Assembly: GCA_045128735.1 (NCBI GenBank)
Contig: JBGVRT010000089.1
Coordinates: forward strand, 1-64,000
Reading direction: 5' to 3'
Source of the DNA: RGIG8775 sp045128735
GTDB lineage: Bacteria; Bacillota; Clostridia; Oscillospirales; CAG-272
DNA length: 64,000 nt
A program made the position numbers and the translations under genes. The notes under the pieces are model-generated. The model had not been told where the DNA came from, made no database searches, and saw only the letters and a list, made by a program, of their open reading frames with translations. How positions within the stretch are numbered: position 1 is the first letter of the stretch; each line of letters opens with the position of its first letter. Shown here in pieces: positions 15,354 through 24,426 of this stretch.

Positions 15354-15437
15354 AAAGGTATAGCAATTTACAAAAGTTTGTGATATAATATATTCTGTAT
15401 ATTTATATGAACAAATGCCCCTCGAAAGGATTGAAAT

Positions 15438-17861
15438 ATGAGCGAATACAATAACTACATAGAAAAAGCCGAAAACCTCACCGTTCCCGTGGTGGTACTT
15501 AACGGAACGGTGGCGTTCCCCTCGGTAAACATAAACTTTGAAGTAATCGAAAAAGAGTCTGTGGCGGCGGCTAAGGCTGCGATTGAGACAAACTCATTCG
15601 TTCTTCTCGTCACGAACAAAAACAGCCCTGCGGAGTACGGCGGCATAGACGACCTTTTCTCTGTGGGATGCGTTGCGAAAATCAAGCAATCGCTTAAAAC
15701 CCCCGACAAGCATCTCCGTCTTATTGTAGAGGGTTATTCACGCGCTACGGTGACGGGCTACAAGCATTTCGCCGACTACGTTATGGCTGACGCCATCTGC
15801 AAGACCTATCACTTAAGAGACGACGGCGGCTTTAAGGGCGAGGCGCTTATACGCGAGGCAATTTCGGCGCTTGAGGGAATTATGAAATTCCTTCCCCCCG
15901 CAACCTCCGAGCTTCTCGTTACCGCAAAGACAATAAACAACCCCGGGCTTTTCGCCGACTTCGTGGCTTCAAATTTCCTTGTAAAATTCAACGACAAGCA
16001 GGCTGTGCTGGAGTGCTTTGAGCCTCTTGAACGGCTTGAGTGTCTTATCTTCCACCTTGAGCGCGAGGCTGAGCTTCTCAACTGTGAGTTCGACATTCAC
16101 CGTCAGGTACGCGAGGCGCTTAACAGACATCAGAACGAATACTATCTCCGCGAGCAGATAAAGGTCATCAAGGAAAAGCTTGGCGATGACGCCGAATCCG
16201 AGTGCGACGAGTACGACGAAAAAATACGCTCGTCAGAGCTTCCCAAGGAGCTTTGCGAGAAGCTTCTCAAGGAGAACAACCGCATCTCAAAGATGCCCTT
16301 CGGCACATCCGAGGCGGCACTTTTGCGCAACTACATCGACGTTTGTCTTGAGCTTCCCTGGGGCAAGCGAACCCGTGACAGCGTAAACGTGGCAAAGGCG
16401 AAAAAGATACTTGACGCCGACCACGACGGACTTGAAAAGGTAAAGGAGCGAATCCTTGAATATCTCGCGGTAAAACAGCTTTGCCCCGAGCTTAAAAATC
16501 AGATAATCTGTCTCGTAGGTCCTCCCGGTGTGGGTAAAACATCTATTGCGGCATCTATCGCGAGGGCAATGAACCGCAAGTACGTTCGCGTATCGCTCGG
16601 CGGTGTCCGCGACGAGGCTGACATAAGAGGTCACAGAAAAACCTACATAGGCGCAATGCCGGGAAGAATAATAAACGCGCTCACCGAGGCAAAGGTTTGC
16701 AATCCCCTTATTCTTCTTGACGAGATAGACAAGCTGACACGCGATTCCCACGGAGATCCCTCGTCGGCTCTTCTTGAGGTGCTTGACGCGGAGCAGAACA
16801 AGAACTTCCGCGACCACTTTGTGGAATATCCCTTCGACCTTTCGGAGTGTCTCTTTATCGCTACTGCAAACACCTATGAGGGTATTCCCCGTCCTCTCCT
16901 TGACAGAATGGAGGTTATCGAGCTCAAGCTTTATACAAAGCGCGAAAAGCTTGAAATCGCCAAGAATCACCTAATTCCCAAACAGCTTAAGCGTCACGGA
17001 CTTTCAAAGCGCTTGTTCAAGATAAGCGACGACGCCCTTTGCGAAATAATCGACTTCTACACCCGCGAGGCAGGTGTGAGAAATCTTGAGCGCACTATTG
17101 CCGAGCTTTGCAGAAAGGCGGCTAAAAGAATAGTTGAGGAGCAGGTAAAGAGCGTAAGCGTAAGCATTGCCAATATCGGTGAATTCCTCGGCAACCGTAA
17201 GCTTCTGCCCGAATGCATATCGACTGAAAACGAGGTTGGAAGTGTAAACGGTCTTGCATACACCGAGCTTGGCGGCTCAATGCTCAAAATCGAGGTTGCT
17301 GTTCTTGAGGGCACGGGTAAGATAGAGATAACGGGCTCGCTTGGCGACGTGATGCAAGAGTCGGCGAAAATTGCTGTCAGCTACGTTCGCTCGGTTGCCA
17401 AGGAATACGGAATTGACACCGATTTCTACAAGACCAAAGACATTCACATTCACGCCCCCGAGGGCGCTGTTCCCAAGGACGGACCTTCGGCAGGTGTTAC
17501 CATCACCACCGCGCTTGTCAGCGCACTTACGGGCCGCGCGGTAAAACGCGATATTGCAATGACGGGCGAGATAACTCTCCGCGGCAACGTGCTTGCCATT
17601 GGAGGTCTTAAGGAAAAAACAATGGCGGCGTACAACGCAGGTGTTAAACGCGTGCTCATTCCCGCCGATAACGAAAAGGATCTTTGCGATATCGACGCGC
17701 TTGCACGCGACAACCTTGAATTTATCCCTTGCAAGAAGATATCACAGGTGCTTGAAGCCGCGCTCTGCACCGAGGATGTCGAACGCCGCGGATTTGGCGA
17801 CGAAAAGCTCCCCGAGCTTTCGGGAAGCGCAAGAATCGGGCTTGGCGCATCCTCAAAGTAA
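15438..17861 (+). CDS. lon: ATP-dependent protease Lon
   Basis: 807 residues, typical for LonA. The substrate-binding N-domain covers about 12-210 and a coiled region follows. The AAA+ module has Walker A GPPGVGKT at 361-368 and Walker B LILLDEIDK. The C-terminal protease has catalytic Ser684 in PKDGPSAGV and Lys727 in GGLKEK. It degrades misfolded and regulatory proteins in the cytoplasm. It heads a long co-directional cluster, with engB 17 bp downstream as in Bacillus. Confidence 0.97.
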   Translation: MSEYNNYIEKAENLTVPVVVLNGTVAFPSVNINFEVIEKESVAAAKAAIETNSFVLLVTNKNSPAEYGGIDDLFSVGCVAKIKQSLKTPDKHLRLIVEGYSRATVTGYKHFADYVMADAICKTYHLRDDGGFKGEALIREAISALEGIMKFLPPATSELLVTAKTINNPGLFADFVASNFLVKFNDKQAVLECFEPLERLECLIFHLEREAELLNCEFDIHRQVREALNRHQNEYYLREQIKVIKEKLGDDAESECDEYDEKIRSSELPKELCEKLLKENNRISKMPFGTSEAALLRNYIDVCLELPWGKRTRDSVNVAKAKKILDADHDGLEKVKERILEYLAVKQLCPELKNQIICLVGPPGVGKTSIAASIARAMNRKYVRVSLGGVRDEADIRGHRKTYIGAMPGRIINALTEAKVCNPLILLDEIDKLTRDSHGDPSSALLEVLDAEQNKNFRDHFVEYPFDLSECLFIATANTYEGIPRPLLDRMEVIELKLYTKREKLEIAKNHLIPKQLKRHGLSKRLFKISDDALCEIIDFYTREAGVRNLERTIAELCRKAAKRIVEEQVKSVSVSIANIGEFLGNRKLLPECISTENEVGSVNGLAYTELGGSMLKIEVAVLEGTGKIEITGSLGDVMQESAKIAVSYVRSVAKEYGIDTDFYKTKDIHIHAPEGAVPKDGPSAGVTITTALVSALTGRAVKRDIAMTGEITLRGNVLAIGGLKEKTMAAYNAGVKRVLIPADNEKDLCDIDALARDNLEFIPCKKISQVLEAALCTEDVERRGFGDEKLPELSGSARIGLGASSK

Positions 17862-17878
17862 AAGAAAGGAGTCCCGAA

Positions 17879-18487
17879 ATGGCACTCAATCTCCAAAACG
17901 TATCACTTAAAATAAGCGCGGGCACTGCAAGGCAGTTCCCCACCGATGCCGTTCCGCAGGTAGCTCTTTCGGGGCGTTCAAACGTGGGCAAAAGCTCGCT
18001 TATAAACAATCTTCTTAACAGAAAGAGCTTGGCGCGAGTCAGCTCGTCACCGGGTAAGACCATAACCATCAACTTCTACGATATCGACAAAAAAATGTTC
18101 CTCGTTGACCTTCCCGGCTACGGCTTTGCAAAACGCACCTTTACAGACAAACAGCAATGGTCATCGCTGACCGACGGATATTTCACACAGAACAAGAACA
18201 TCGACCTGCTTGCGGTAGTCGTTCAGCTTATCGACAGCCGCGCTTGCATAACCAAGGACGATGAAATGATGCTTGATTTTATGAATTCAGCTGAAATCCC
18301 CTACATCATCGCGGTGACAAAGACCGACAAGCTGAACGCTACCGAGCGCAAGGCAAATCTTGCCGCCATTGCCGAGCATCCCTCGGTAAGAGAAGGCACT
18401 TCGATAGTTCCCTTCTCCTCGCTTAAAAACGAGGGCAGAAACGAGCTTTGGCGCGAGATATCGAAATTCACCGACATAAAGCTTTAA
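17879..18487 (+). CDS. engB: Ribosome biogenesis GTPase EngB/YsxC
   Basis: 202 residues, normal size. G1 GRSNVGKS at 32-39, G3 DLPGYG at 77-82 and G4 TKTDK near 145 define the TrmE-Era-EngA-YihA family; the N-terminal QFPTDAVPQVALSGRSN is typical of EngB. It assists late 50S subunit assembly. It follows lon closely, matching the Bacillus lon-ysxC pair. Confidence 0.96.
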   Translation: MALNLQNVSLKISAGTARQFPTDAVPQVALSGRSNVGKSSLINNLLNRKSLARVSSSPGKTITINFYDIDKKMFLVDLPGYGFAKRTFTDKQQWSSLTDGYFTQNKNIDLLAVVVQLIDSRACITKDDEMMLDFMNSAEIPYIIAVTKTDKLNATERKANLAAIAEHPSVREGTSIVPFSSLKNEGRNELWREISKFTDIKL

Positions 18488-18500
18488 GAAAGGCTAAAAA

Positions 18501-19265
18501 ATGTTAAACAACCTTATTCCCTATATACTTTCATTACCCATAGTTCTTCTTGCCCTCTCGGTACACGAGGCAAGCCACGGACTTATGGCTTACAAGCTTG
18601 GCGACCCTACGGCGCGCAACTTCGGCAGGCTTACAGTTAACCCCATAAAGCACATAGATCCTCTCGGTTTCTTGTGCATGGTGGTATTCCACTTCGGTTG
18701 GGCAAAGCCCGTACCCGTTAATTCACGCTATTTCAGAAAGCCGAGACGCGATATGGCGCTTACCGCCGCGGCAGGTCCTGCCTCAAACATACTTCTGTCA
18801 ATAGTTTTCGCGGGACTTCTTCGGATACAGCTCTTGTTTGTTGAAAAGTTTTTCGCAAACGACCTTGTAAACGTCTGGTCAATAGTATTAAACGGCATAG
18901 GCGAGGTCTCATCGGGATTCAGAATTATGGCTGTGCTGACCTACGTGCTTTACATCGGCGTAGTGCTCAACATAAGCCTTGCGGTATTCAACCTTATTCC
19001 CATTCCGCCCTTTGACGGCTCGAGAATAGCCTACACCTTCCTTCCCGTAAATCTTTATTTCAAGATAATGAGATACGAGAGAATAATTATGATAGTTATT
19101 CTCGTTATGCTTTGGTCAACTCCCTTTTTAAGCGGTCTTGTTTCAAGTGCCACCTCGGGGCTTGCTTCGATTATTATGAGCATTTTCGGTATCTCAGGCG
19201 AGCACGCCGCAAATTACAATCTGAGCACCGTTCTCGTCTACATTTCAAGAGCACTGCTCTCATAA
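18501..19265 (+). CDS. Site-2 protease-type M50 membrane metalloprotease
   Basis: 254 residues with several membrane segments. The zinc site HEASH is at 22-26, and the third ligand region is NLIPIPPFDGS. The AAGPASNILLSI segment is the conserved glycine-rich motif of this short branch (YwhC-like). These are intramembrane proteases with mostly unknown clients. The gene lies 13 bp after engB and 16 bp before scpA, a layout common in Clostridia. Confidence 0.9.
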   Translation: MLNNLIPYILSLPIVLLALSVHEASHGLMAYKLGDPTARNFGRLTVNPIKHIDPLGFLCMVVFHFGWAKPVPVNSRYFRKPRRDMALTAAAGPASNILLSIVFAGLLRIQLLFVEKFFANDLVNVWSIVLNGIGEVSSGFRIMAVLTYVLYIGVVLNISLAVFNLIPIPPFDGSRIAYTFLPVNLYFKIMRYERIIMIVILVMLWSTPFLSGLVSSATSGLASIIMSIFGISGEHAANYNLSTVLVYISRALLS

Positions 19266-19281
19266 AACGAAAGGCATTTTT

Positions 19282-20085
19282 ATGGCTGAACTGACTTACA
19301 AGATCGAGGAGTTTGAAGGTCCTCTTGACCTTCTCCTCTCTCTTATAAAGAAAAACAAAGTCAATATTGAGGATATTCCCATTGTACTGATATTCGACCA
19401 ATACATGGAATATATAGACGAGGCGCAAAGGCTTGACCTTGACCTTGCCAGCGAGTTTATTCTTATGGCGAGTGAGCTTATGCTTATCAAGAGTAAAATG
19501 CTGCTTCCCCGAAACGAAGAAACCGAGGAAGACCCACGTAAACAGCTTGCCGACGCCCTTATCAAGTATCAGCAGGCAAAGGCGGCGGCTTTGGTGCTTT
19601 CGCCTATGTACGTGGCTTACAGCGGGCGTATGGTTAAGGACACCGACGAAATTTCTGTAGACAAGACCTTTGTTACCGATCAGGACGTAGAACAGCTCTG
19701 CCTTGCGGCGCGGCGTATAATGGACTACAACGCCATTGCCGAACGCGCAAAAAGCAAAGAGCCCTTTACGCCCATGATAAGCAAGCCCATCGTTCCCGTT
19801 GAGATTAAAATAATAGGAATACTCGACCACCTTGAGAAAAAGAAAAAAGCTTCTCTTGAGTCTCTGCTTATGGACTCGGTATCGCTTCCCGATATGATAG
19901 CCATATTCATCGGCGTGCTTGAGCTTATAAAAACAAGAAAGATAAACATTACAAATCCCGACGAGAGAGAAAAGGACAGTATGGGAATGGAGTTTGAAAT
20001 AAACGAGGACTACGTTCCCGAGGAGCTACCGCCCATTTCAGAGTGGGATGAAAACCAAGAAAGTGAGGCAAAAACCGATGAATGA
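19282..20085 (+). CDS. scpA: Segregation and condensation protein ScpA
   Basis: 267 residues. The opening AELTYKIEEFEGPLDLLLSLIKKNKVNIEDIPIV is the kleisin N-terminus of ScpA. LASEFILMASELMLIKSKMLLP is also conserved, and the C-terminal winged helix includes MIAIFIGVLELIKTRKI. It bridges the SMC dimer in chromosome segregation together with ScpB, whose gene overlaps it by eight bases. Confidence 0.96.
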   Translation: MAELTYKIEEFEGPLDLLLSLIKKNKVNIEDIPIVLIFDQYMEYIDEAQRLDLDLASEFILMASELMLIKSKMLLPRNEETEEDPRKQLADALIKYQQAKAAALVLSPMYVAYSGRMVKDTDEISVDKTFVTDQDVEQLCLAARRIMDYNAIAERAKSKEPFTPMISKPIVPVEIKIIGILDHLEKKKKASLESLLMDSVSLPDMIAIFIGVLELIKTRKINITNPDEREKDSMGMEFEINEDYVPEELPPISEWDENQESEAKTDE

Positions 20086-20707
20086 GCAGATTGAACAGAT
20101 AAAAAACATACGCGCGGCTATTGAAGCTATCCTCTACGCCGCAGGTCACCCTGTAACCTACGAAAAGCTTTCGGAGGTTCTCGGTCTTTCCAAAAAGGAT
20201 ATAAAGTCGGTGGTGGAGCATATGTCGGAGGAGTACAACGGCGATGGCTCGGAGCACGGAATTATGCTCCTTATGTTCGATGACTCCTGCCAATTCTGCA
20301 CCAAGGAGCTTTTCGCGCCCTACATCCGCGAGGCGCTTGATATAAGGCGAGGCGGCAACCTTTCGGCTTCGTCAATGGAGGTGCTTACCGTAGTTGCCTA
20401 CAACCAGCCCGTAACCAGAACCTACATTGACACCATACGCGGTGTTGACAGCAACTACGCTGTAAATTCGCTTATCGACAAGGAGCTTATTCACGCTGTC
20501 GGAAGGCTTGATGCTCCGGGTCGTCCTATGCTTTACGGAACTACAGAAAAATTCCTCCGCGTGTTCGGGCTCAACTCGCTTAAGGAGCTTCCAAACACCG
20601 AGCTTATGACTCTCAACGTTGACGCTTCGGGAGAGGTGGACACCTCACAGCTTGTAATGCAGATTCCCACAGAGGAAACGGTAAATACACCTGAAGATAG
20701 CGAATGA
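20078..20707 (+). CDS. scpB: Segregation and condensation protein ScpB
   Basis: 209 residues from the ATG at 20078, which overlaps the scpA stop and begins MNEQIEQIKNIRAAIEAILYAAGHPVTYEKLSEVLGL. Two winged helices follow. SSMEVLTVVAYNQPVTRTYIDTIRGVDSNYAVNSLIDKELIHAVGRLDAPGRPMLYGTTEKFLRVFGL is close to the family consensus. The ATG has no better alternative. It works as a dimer on the ScpA-SMC complex. Confidence 0.96.
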   Translation: MNEQIEQIKNIRAAIEAILYAAGHPVTYEKLSEVLGLSKKDIKSVVEHMSEEYNGDGSEHGIMLLMFDDSCQFCTKELFAPYIREALDIRRGGNLSASSMEVLTVVAYNQPVTRTYIDTIRGVDSNYAVNSLIDKELIHAVGRLDAPGRPMLYGTTEKFLRVFGLNSLKELPNTELMTLNVDASGEVDTSQLVMQIPTEETVNTPEDSE

Positions 20708-20741
20708 CAGAATAAATCTGCCCCCGAAAGGAAACAGTTAA

Positions 20742-21392
20742 ATGATAGCTATCTGCATTATTTCGGCAATTCTGCTTCTTCTGCTGACGGTTGCCCTGCT
20801 CCCCGCATCACTCACGGTAAAATACCGCGAGGAGATATGTGCCGAGGTCAGCTTTCTCGGAAAGAGCTTCAGACTCTACCCGAAAGAAAAAAAGAAGATA
20901 AAGATTTCCGATTATTCAAAAGAAAAGATAGAAAAAAGGCGCAAGAAAGCCGAAAGGAAAAGACTCAAGGCGGCAAGAAAGAAAACCGCGGCAAAAAAGT
21001 CCACGGAGTCAACAGCAAAAAAAGCCAAGAAAACACCGCTTGAATCAATCGTGCTTATAAAAGAGCTTTTATCTGTGCTTATCCCCAAAACAGCTAAGCG
21101 CGTGAAAATAAAAGCCTCACGCATCATCGTGAACGTTGGCTCGGATGACGCGGCAAAAACCGCTCTGCTCTTTCCTGCGGTAAACGGTGCGGTGCTTGGG
21201 CTTGTGACCTATCTCGACAACGCCGACAAGTTCGTCGGTCTTGACAAATCCACAGTTGCGGTGCGACCCGACTTTGTTTCGGAAAAAATCACCGCCGATA
21301 TTGAAATTTCGTTTTCCCTGCGCGTATGGCATACGTTTGAGCTTCTCTTTGCCGCCGCGCTTAAATACGTAACACAAAAAACTATGAAATGA
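20742..21392 (+). CDS. DUF2953-like membrane-anchored protein
   Basis: 216 residues: an N-terminal membrane segment (1-25), a very lysine-rich helical stretch (about 50-105, KIEKRRKKAERKRLKAARKK), then a conserved sheet-like domain. Position between scpB and gerW is where Clostridia carry the DUF2953 protein, and the general layout agrees. Function is unknown; the link with gerW suggests a role in sporulation. The family call rests mainly on context and topology. Confidence 0.6.
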   Translation: MIAICIISAILLLLLTVALLPASLTVKYREEICAEVSFLGKSFRLYPKEKKKIKISDYSKEKIEKRRKKAERKRLKAARKKTAAKKSTESTAKKAKKTPLESIVLIKELLSVLIPKTAKRVKIKASRIIVNVGSDDAAKTALLFPAVNGAVLGLVTYLDNADKFVGLDKSTVAVRPDFVSEKITADIEISFSLRVWHTFELLFAAALKYVTQKTMK

Positions 21393-21404
21393 GAGGACAT
21401 CAGA

Positions 21405-21875
21405 ATGGCTAACGAAAACAAATTAGAGGATATTATACGCACGTCGCTTGAAAATATCCGTTCTATGATCGACGCAAACACTGTAATCGGCACACCTATC
21501 GCCACCGACAACGGAGTTACGGTTATACCGATTTCCAAGGTATCGGTGGGCTACGCTTCGGGCGGTCTTGATTTCAACGGCAAGGACAAGCCCGCAAACA
21601 ACCCTCAGAACTTCGGCGCGGGCGGTGGAACGGGTGTTTCGATAAATCCCGTAGGCTTCCTTATCGTTAAGAAGGACGGTAACATTGAGATGATCAACGT
21701 GGGACAGACACCTATTGCGGGCGATCCCATTGAGCAGATCGTTGATATTATCGAGCGTTGCCCCGACATCGTTCGAAGAATAAAGGCGGTTTTCAAGAAG
21801 GACAAGTCCGAGGACGAAAACGACGGTCTTGAAATTGTAAACGACGAAGCAGAGGAGACCTCCGCAGAGGAATAA
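21405..21875 (+). CDS. gerW: Spore protein GerW/YtfJ
   Basis: 156 residues. The core is diagnostic: SLENIRSMIDANTVIGTPIATDNGVTVIPISKVSVGYASGG, followed by the glycine-rich GAGGGTGVSINPVGFLIV. GerW is needed for normal spore germination in Bacillus. The acidic C-terminal tail (EDENDGLEIVNDEAEE) is variable in the family. It adds to Spo0A and YtvI as evidence that the organism forms spores. Confidence 0.93.
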   Translation: MANENKLEDIIRTSLENIRSMIDANTVIGTPIATDNGVTVIPISKVSVGYASGGLDFNGKDKPANNPQNFGAGGGTGVSINPVGFLIVKKDGNIEMINVGQTPIAGDPIEQIVDIIERCPDIVRRIKAVFKKDKSEDENDGLEIVNDEAEETSAEE

Positions 21876-21892
21876 GTCGCCTCTAATTCATA

Positions 21893-21941
21893 TTTACCTC
21901 GCGGAAACAATATATTTTTATATACTGTTCTGCGAGGTAAA
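21893..21941 (+). promoter_or_regulatory. Hairpin sequestering the dacF ribosome site
   Basis: TTTACCTCGC (21893-21902) pairs perfectly with GCGAGGTAAA (21932-21941). The right arm contains the Shine-Dalgarno GAGG for the ATG at 21944, and the left arm is its anti-SD. An inner ATATA...TATAT stem extends the fold. In the mRNA this would hide the dacF ribosome site; it also resembles a terminator without a long U-tract. Confidence 0.55.
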
Positions 21942-21943
21942 AA

Positions 21944-23068
21944 ATGAAAAAGCATATTGCGATTCTATTGGCAATATTTTGCCTTGTTCCCTTTTTTGCG
22001 TTTTCTGTTGCCGCCGCGCCGTCGGTCTCGGCAAAAAGCGCGGTACTGATTGAGGCTGAAAGCGGCAGGATACTTTACACTAAAAATTCGTTCTGCAAGC
22101 TTCCTATGGCTTCAACCACCAAAATAATGACGGCACTTGTGGCTATCGAAAGCGGCGATCTTGACCGAAAGGTAAAGATAAACGACGCGGCTGTCGGTGT
22201 CGAGGGCTCGTCGATATATATGGCAAAGGGCGAGGTGCTCACGCTTCGCCAGCTTCTCTACGCGCTTATGCTTGCCTCGGCAAACGATGCCGCGGCGGCT
22301 ATCGCCTACGAGGTGGGCGACAGCATAGAGGTTTTTGCCGAGCTTATGAACCAAAAAGCCGCTGAGCTTGGATTAAGCTCGACCAACTTCACCAATCCCC
22401 ACGGACTGCACGACGAAAACCATTACACCACGGCTTACGACCTTGCGCTTATCGCCCGCGCTGCACTTGAAAACGACATATTTCGGGAAATTTGCTCTTC
22501 AAAGACAAAAACGCTCCCTATGGGTGACGGCAAGGGCACGCGGTATCTCACTAACCACAACAAGCTGTTGCGCTATTACAAGGGTGCCATCGGCGTTAAA
22601 ACAGGATTTACCAAGGTCAGCGGCAGGTGTCTTGTCAGCGCCGCCGAACGCGACGGAATGCGGCTTATTGCCGTTACCCTAAACGCCCCCGACGATTGGC
22701 GCGACCACACGGCTCTGCTTGATTTCGGCTTTGAAAACTACGAAAGACTGACGGTTGCAGAGTGCGGGAAGTTTTCGGTAAGCTTGCCCATTACGGGCGG
22801 AAATTCCTCGCAGGTTGTGGCAGTAAACAGCGAAAGGATTTCGGTGCTTTTGCCAAAAAACCATAGTGAAATCGAGTATAAAATCGAAGCCAACCGCCCG
22901 ATTTTCGCGCCTATACAAAAAGGCAAAGAAATGGGAATTGTAAGAGTGCTTTGCGAGGGCAAGGAGATAGCCTCCTCCCCACTTATCGCCTTTGACGGCG
23001 TAGAAACAAATAAAACAAAGCTTAGCTTTTGGGAGCGAATTTTAAGCTTCCGAAACAAGAAAGAATGA
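21944..23068 (+). CDS. dacF: D-alanyl-D-alanine carboxypeptidase, DacF type
   Basis: 374 residues with a signal peptide (about 1-25, cut after VAAA). Penicillin-binding motifs: S57-T-T-K60, SAN at 112-114, and KTG in YKGAIGVKTGFTKVSGRC. The C-terminal PBP5-type domain follows. It trims the terminal D-Ala from peptidoglycan stem peptides outside the membrane. Location beside gerW and ahead of a pseudouridine synthase is typical of the sporulation-linked DacF/DacB group. Confidence 0.93.
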   Translation: MKKHIAILLAIFCLVPFFAFSVAAAPSVSAKSAVLIEAESGRILYTKNSFCKLPMASTTKIMTALVAIESGDLDRKVKINDAAVGVEGSSIYMAKGEVLTLRQLLYALMLASANDAAAAIAYEVGDSIEVFAELMNQKAAELGLSSTNFTNPHGLHDENHYTTAYDLALIARAALENDIFREICSSKTKTLPMGDGKGTRYLTNHNKLLRYYKGAIGVKTGFTKVSGRCLVSAAERDGMRLIAVTLNAPDDWRDHTALLDFGFENYERLTVAECGKFSVSLPITGGNSSQVVAVNSERISVLLPKNHSEIEYKIEANRPIFAPIQKGKEMGIVRVLCEGKEIASSPLIAFDGVETNKTKLSFWERILSFRNKKE

Positions 23069-23069
23069 C

Positions 23070-23795
23070 ATGGAAAAAATAAGACTTCAAAAATTTTTTA
23101 CCGACTGCGGAGTGCTTTCAAGGCGCGCGGCTGAGGCTGAAATTGCCGCAGGACGCGTCAAAGTCAACGGCGTGCGTGCCGAGCTTGGAGACAAGATTGA
23201 CCCCGAAAGCGACGTGGTTGAATACAAGGGCAAGGTAATCTCGGCTTCACAAAAGCCGCGCTTCACCTACGTTATGCTTAACAAGCCACGCGGCTACCTT
23301 TCCACCGTCACCGATGACAGAGGGCGCGCCTGCGTTACCGAGCTTGTTGCCGACGTCGGCGTAAGACTCTACCCCGTCGGGCGGCTTGATATGGACTCTG
23401 AGGGGCTTCTGCTTATGACAAACGACGGCGAGCTTACCAACAAGCTCACTCACCCAAAACACGAAATTCCCAAAATATATCACGTAAAAATCAAGGGCAA
23501 GGTCACAGAGGAGCAGGTGCGCGGTCTGTCAAAGTCAATGGACATAGACGGCTACACTATCCTCCCCGTGGAGACAAAGCTCATATCAATAAAGCAGGAC
23601 TACTGCGTGCTTGAGATGATACTCTTTGAAGGGCGCAACCGACAAATACGAAAAATGTGCGAGAAATTCGACCTCACCATACTCCGTCTTTGCCGTGTGG
23701 CAATCGGAAATGTCAAGCTCGGCGAGCTTGCCCCCGGGAAATGGAGATATCTCAACAAAACTCAGGTATCATATCTCAAAGGCTTGAAGCCGTGA
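23070..23795 (+). CDS. rluB: Pseudouridine synthase, RsuA/RluB family
   Basis: 241 residues. An N-terminal S4 RNA-binding domain (RLQKFFTDCGVLSRRAAEAEIAAGRVKVNG) precedes the catalytic domain, whose signature GRLDMDSEGLLLMTNDGEL contains the nucleophilic Asp. FEGRNRQIRKMCEKF is the other conserved block. It modifies 23S rRNA, by analogy to RluB. One base separates it from dacF. Confidence 0.93.
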   Translation: MEKIRLQKFFTDCGVLSRRAAEAEIAAGRVKVNGVRAELGDKIDPESDVVEYKGKVISASQKPRFTYVMLNKPRGYLSTVTDDRGRACVTELVADVGVRLYPVGRLDMDSEGLLLMTNDGELTNKLTHPKHEIPKIYHVKIKGKVTEEQVRGLSKSMDIDGYTILPVETKLISIKQDYCVLEMILFEGRNRQIRKMCEKFDLTILRLCRVAIGNVKLGELAPGKWRYLNKTQVSYLKGLKP

Positions 23796-23807
23796 AAGGA
23801 CACAAAA

Positions 23808-24230
23808 ATGCTTAAGGTTTTACCCATTCAGAAAAAAGAGGAGCAGGAGCTTGCCGCATCACGTTGCGGAGTAACCTTTAAGCCCGATGCTCTCGCATAT
23901 ACGGCAACGGTTGACGATGTTTTCGTCGGAGTGTGCCAGTTCAAGCTTACCGACAAGGGCGGCGAGGTCTACGACATCGCCCTTATGCCCGACAAGGATG
24001 ACTTTGAGGCATTGTTCGTTATGGGGCGCGCCGCGCTTAACTTTATCGACCTTTGCGGCGTTCACTACGCAAAGTACCTCTCGGACAAAACAGACGACGG
24101 ACTTTTGCGCGCTATAGGATTTGAGAAAAACGCAGAGGGAATCTACGACATCGATCTGACAGATTTCTTCAAGCATCCCTGCAAGCATCACAAGGACGGA
24201 GCGCATCCCTGTGACACGCCTAAAAATTAA
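23808..24230 (+). CDS. Small GNAT-like protein, function unknown
   Basis: 140 residues. The pattern DDVFVGVCQFKLTDKGGEVYDIALMPDKDDFEALFVMGRAALNFI resembles strands 3-4 and helix 3 of a GNAT acetyltransferase, but the acetyl-CoA loop is not clear. The C-terminus carries a His/Cys-rich tail (HPCKHHKDGAHPC) that could bind a metal. It closes the lon cluster, 12 bp after rluB. I do not recognise a named family. Confidence 0.55.
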   Translation: MLKVLPIQKKEEQELAASRCGVTFKPDALAYTATVDDVFVGVCQFKLTDKGGEVYDIALMPDKDDFEALFVMGRAALNFIDLCGVHYAKYLSDKTDDGLLRAIGFEKNAEGIYDIDLTDFFKHPCKHHKDGAHPCDTPKN

Positions 24231-24261
24231 GTTTTTCGACTCGTTTAGCCATTAAACAACC

Positions 24262-24314
24262 AATACCTCGTTTTAATTGTAAAAATTTACCAATTATTTC
24301 GAGGTATTTTTGTT
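24262..24314 (+). terminator. Terminator of the lon-to-GNAT cluster
   Basis: AATACCTCG (24262-24270) pairs with CGAGGTATT (24300-24308) followed by TTTTG. The 29-nt interior contains a second AATTG/CAATT pairing. It ends the ten-gene transcript. Confidence 0.7.
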
Positions 24315-24336
24315 TACTATTTCAATTGGAAATGAC

Positions 24337-24365
24337 TTGCAATTTCTTCCAAAATATGGTAAAAT
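24337..24365 (+). promoter_or_regulatory. Sigma-A promoter of spo0A
   Basis: TTGCAA (24337-24342), 17-bp spacer, TAAAAT (24360-24365). The leader contains a 7-bp hairpin CCCGATT/AATCGGG (24385-24400). A textbook 0A box (TGTCGAA) was not seen. Confidence 0.7.
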
Positions 24366-24426
24366 ATTACAGTAATCAAAAACACCCGATTTTAATCGGG
24401 AAATTACCATCATAAAGGAGAAAATT

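Noticed and set aside
16287..16970. Minus-strand 227-codon frame inside lon
   Set aside because: Antisense shadow of the AAA+ domain of Lon without start signals.
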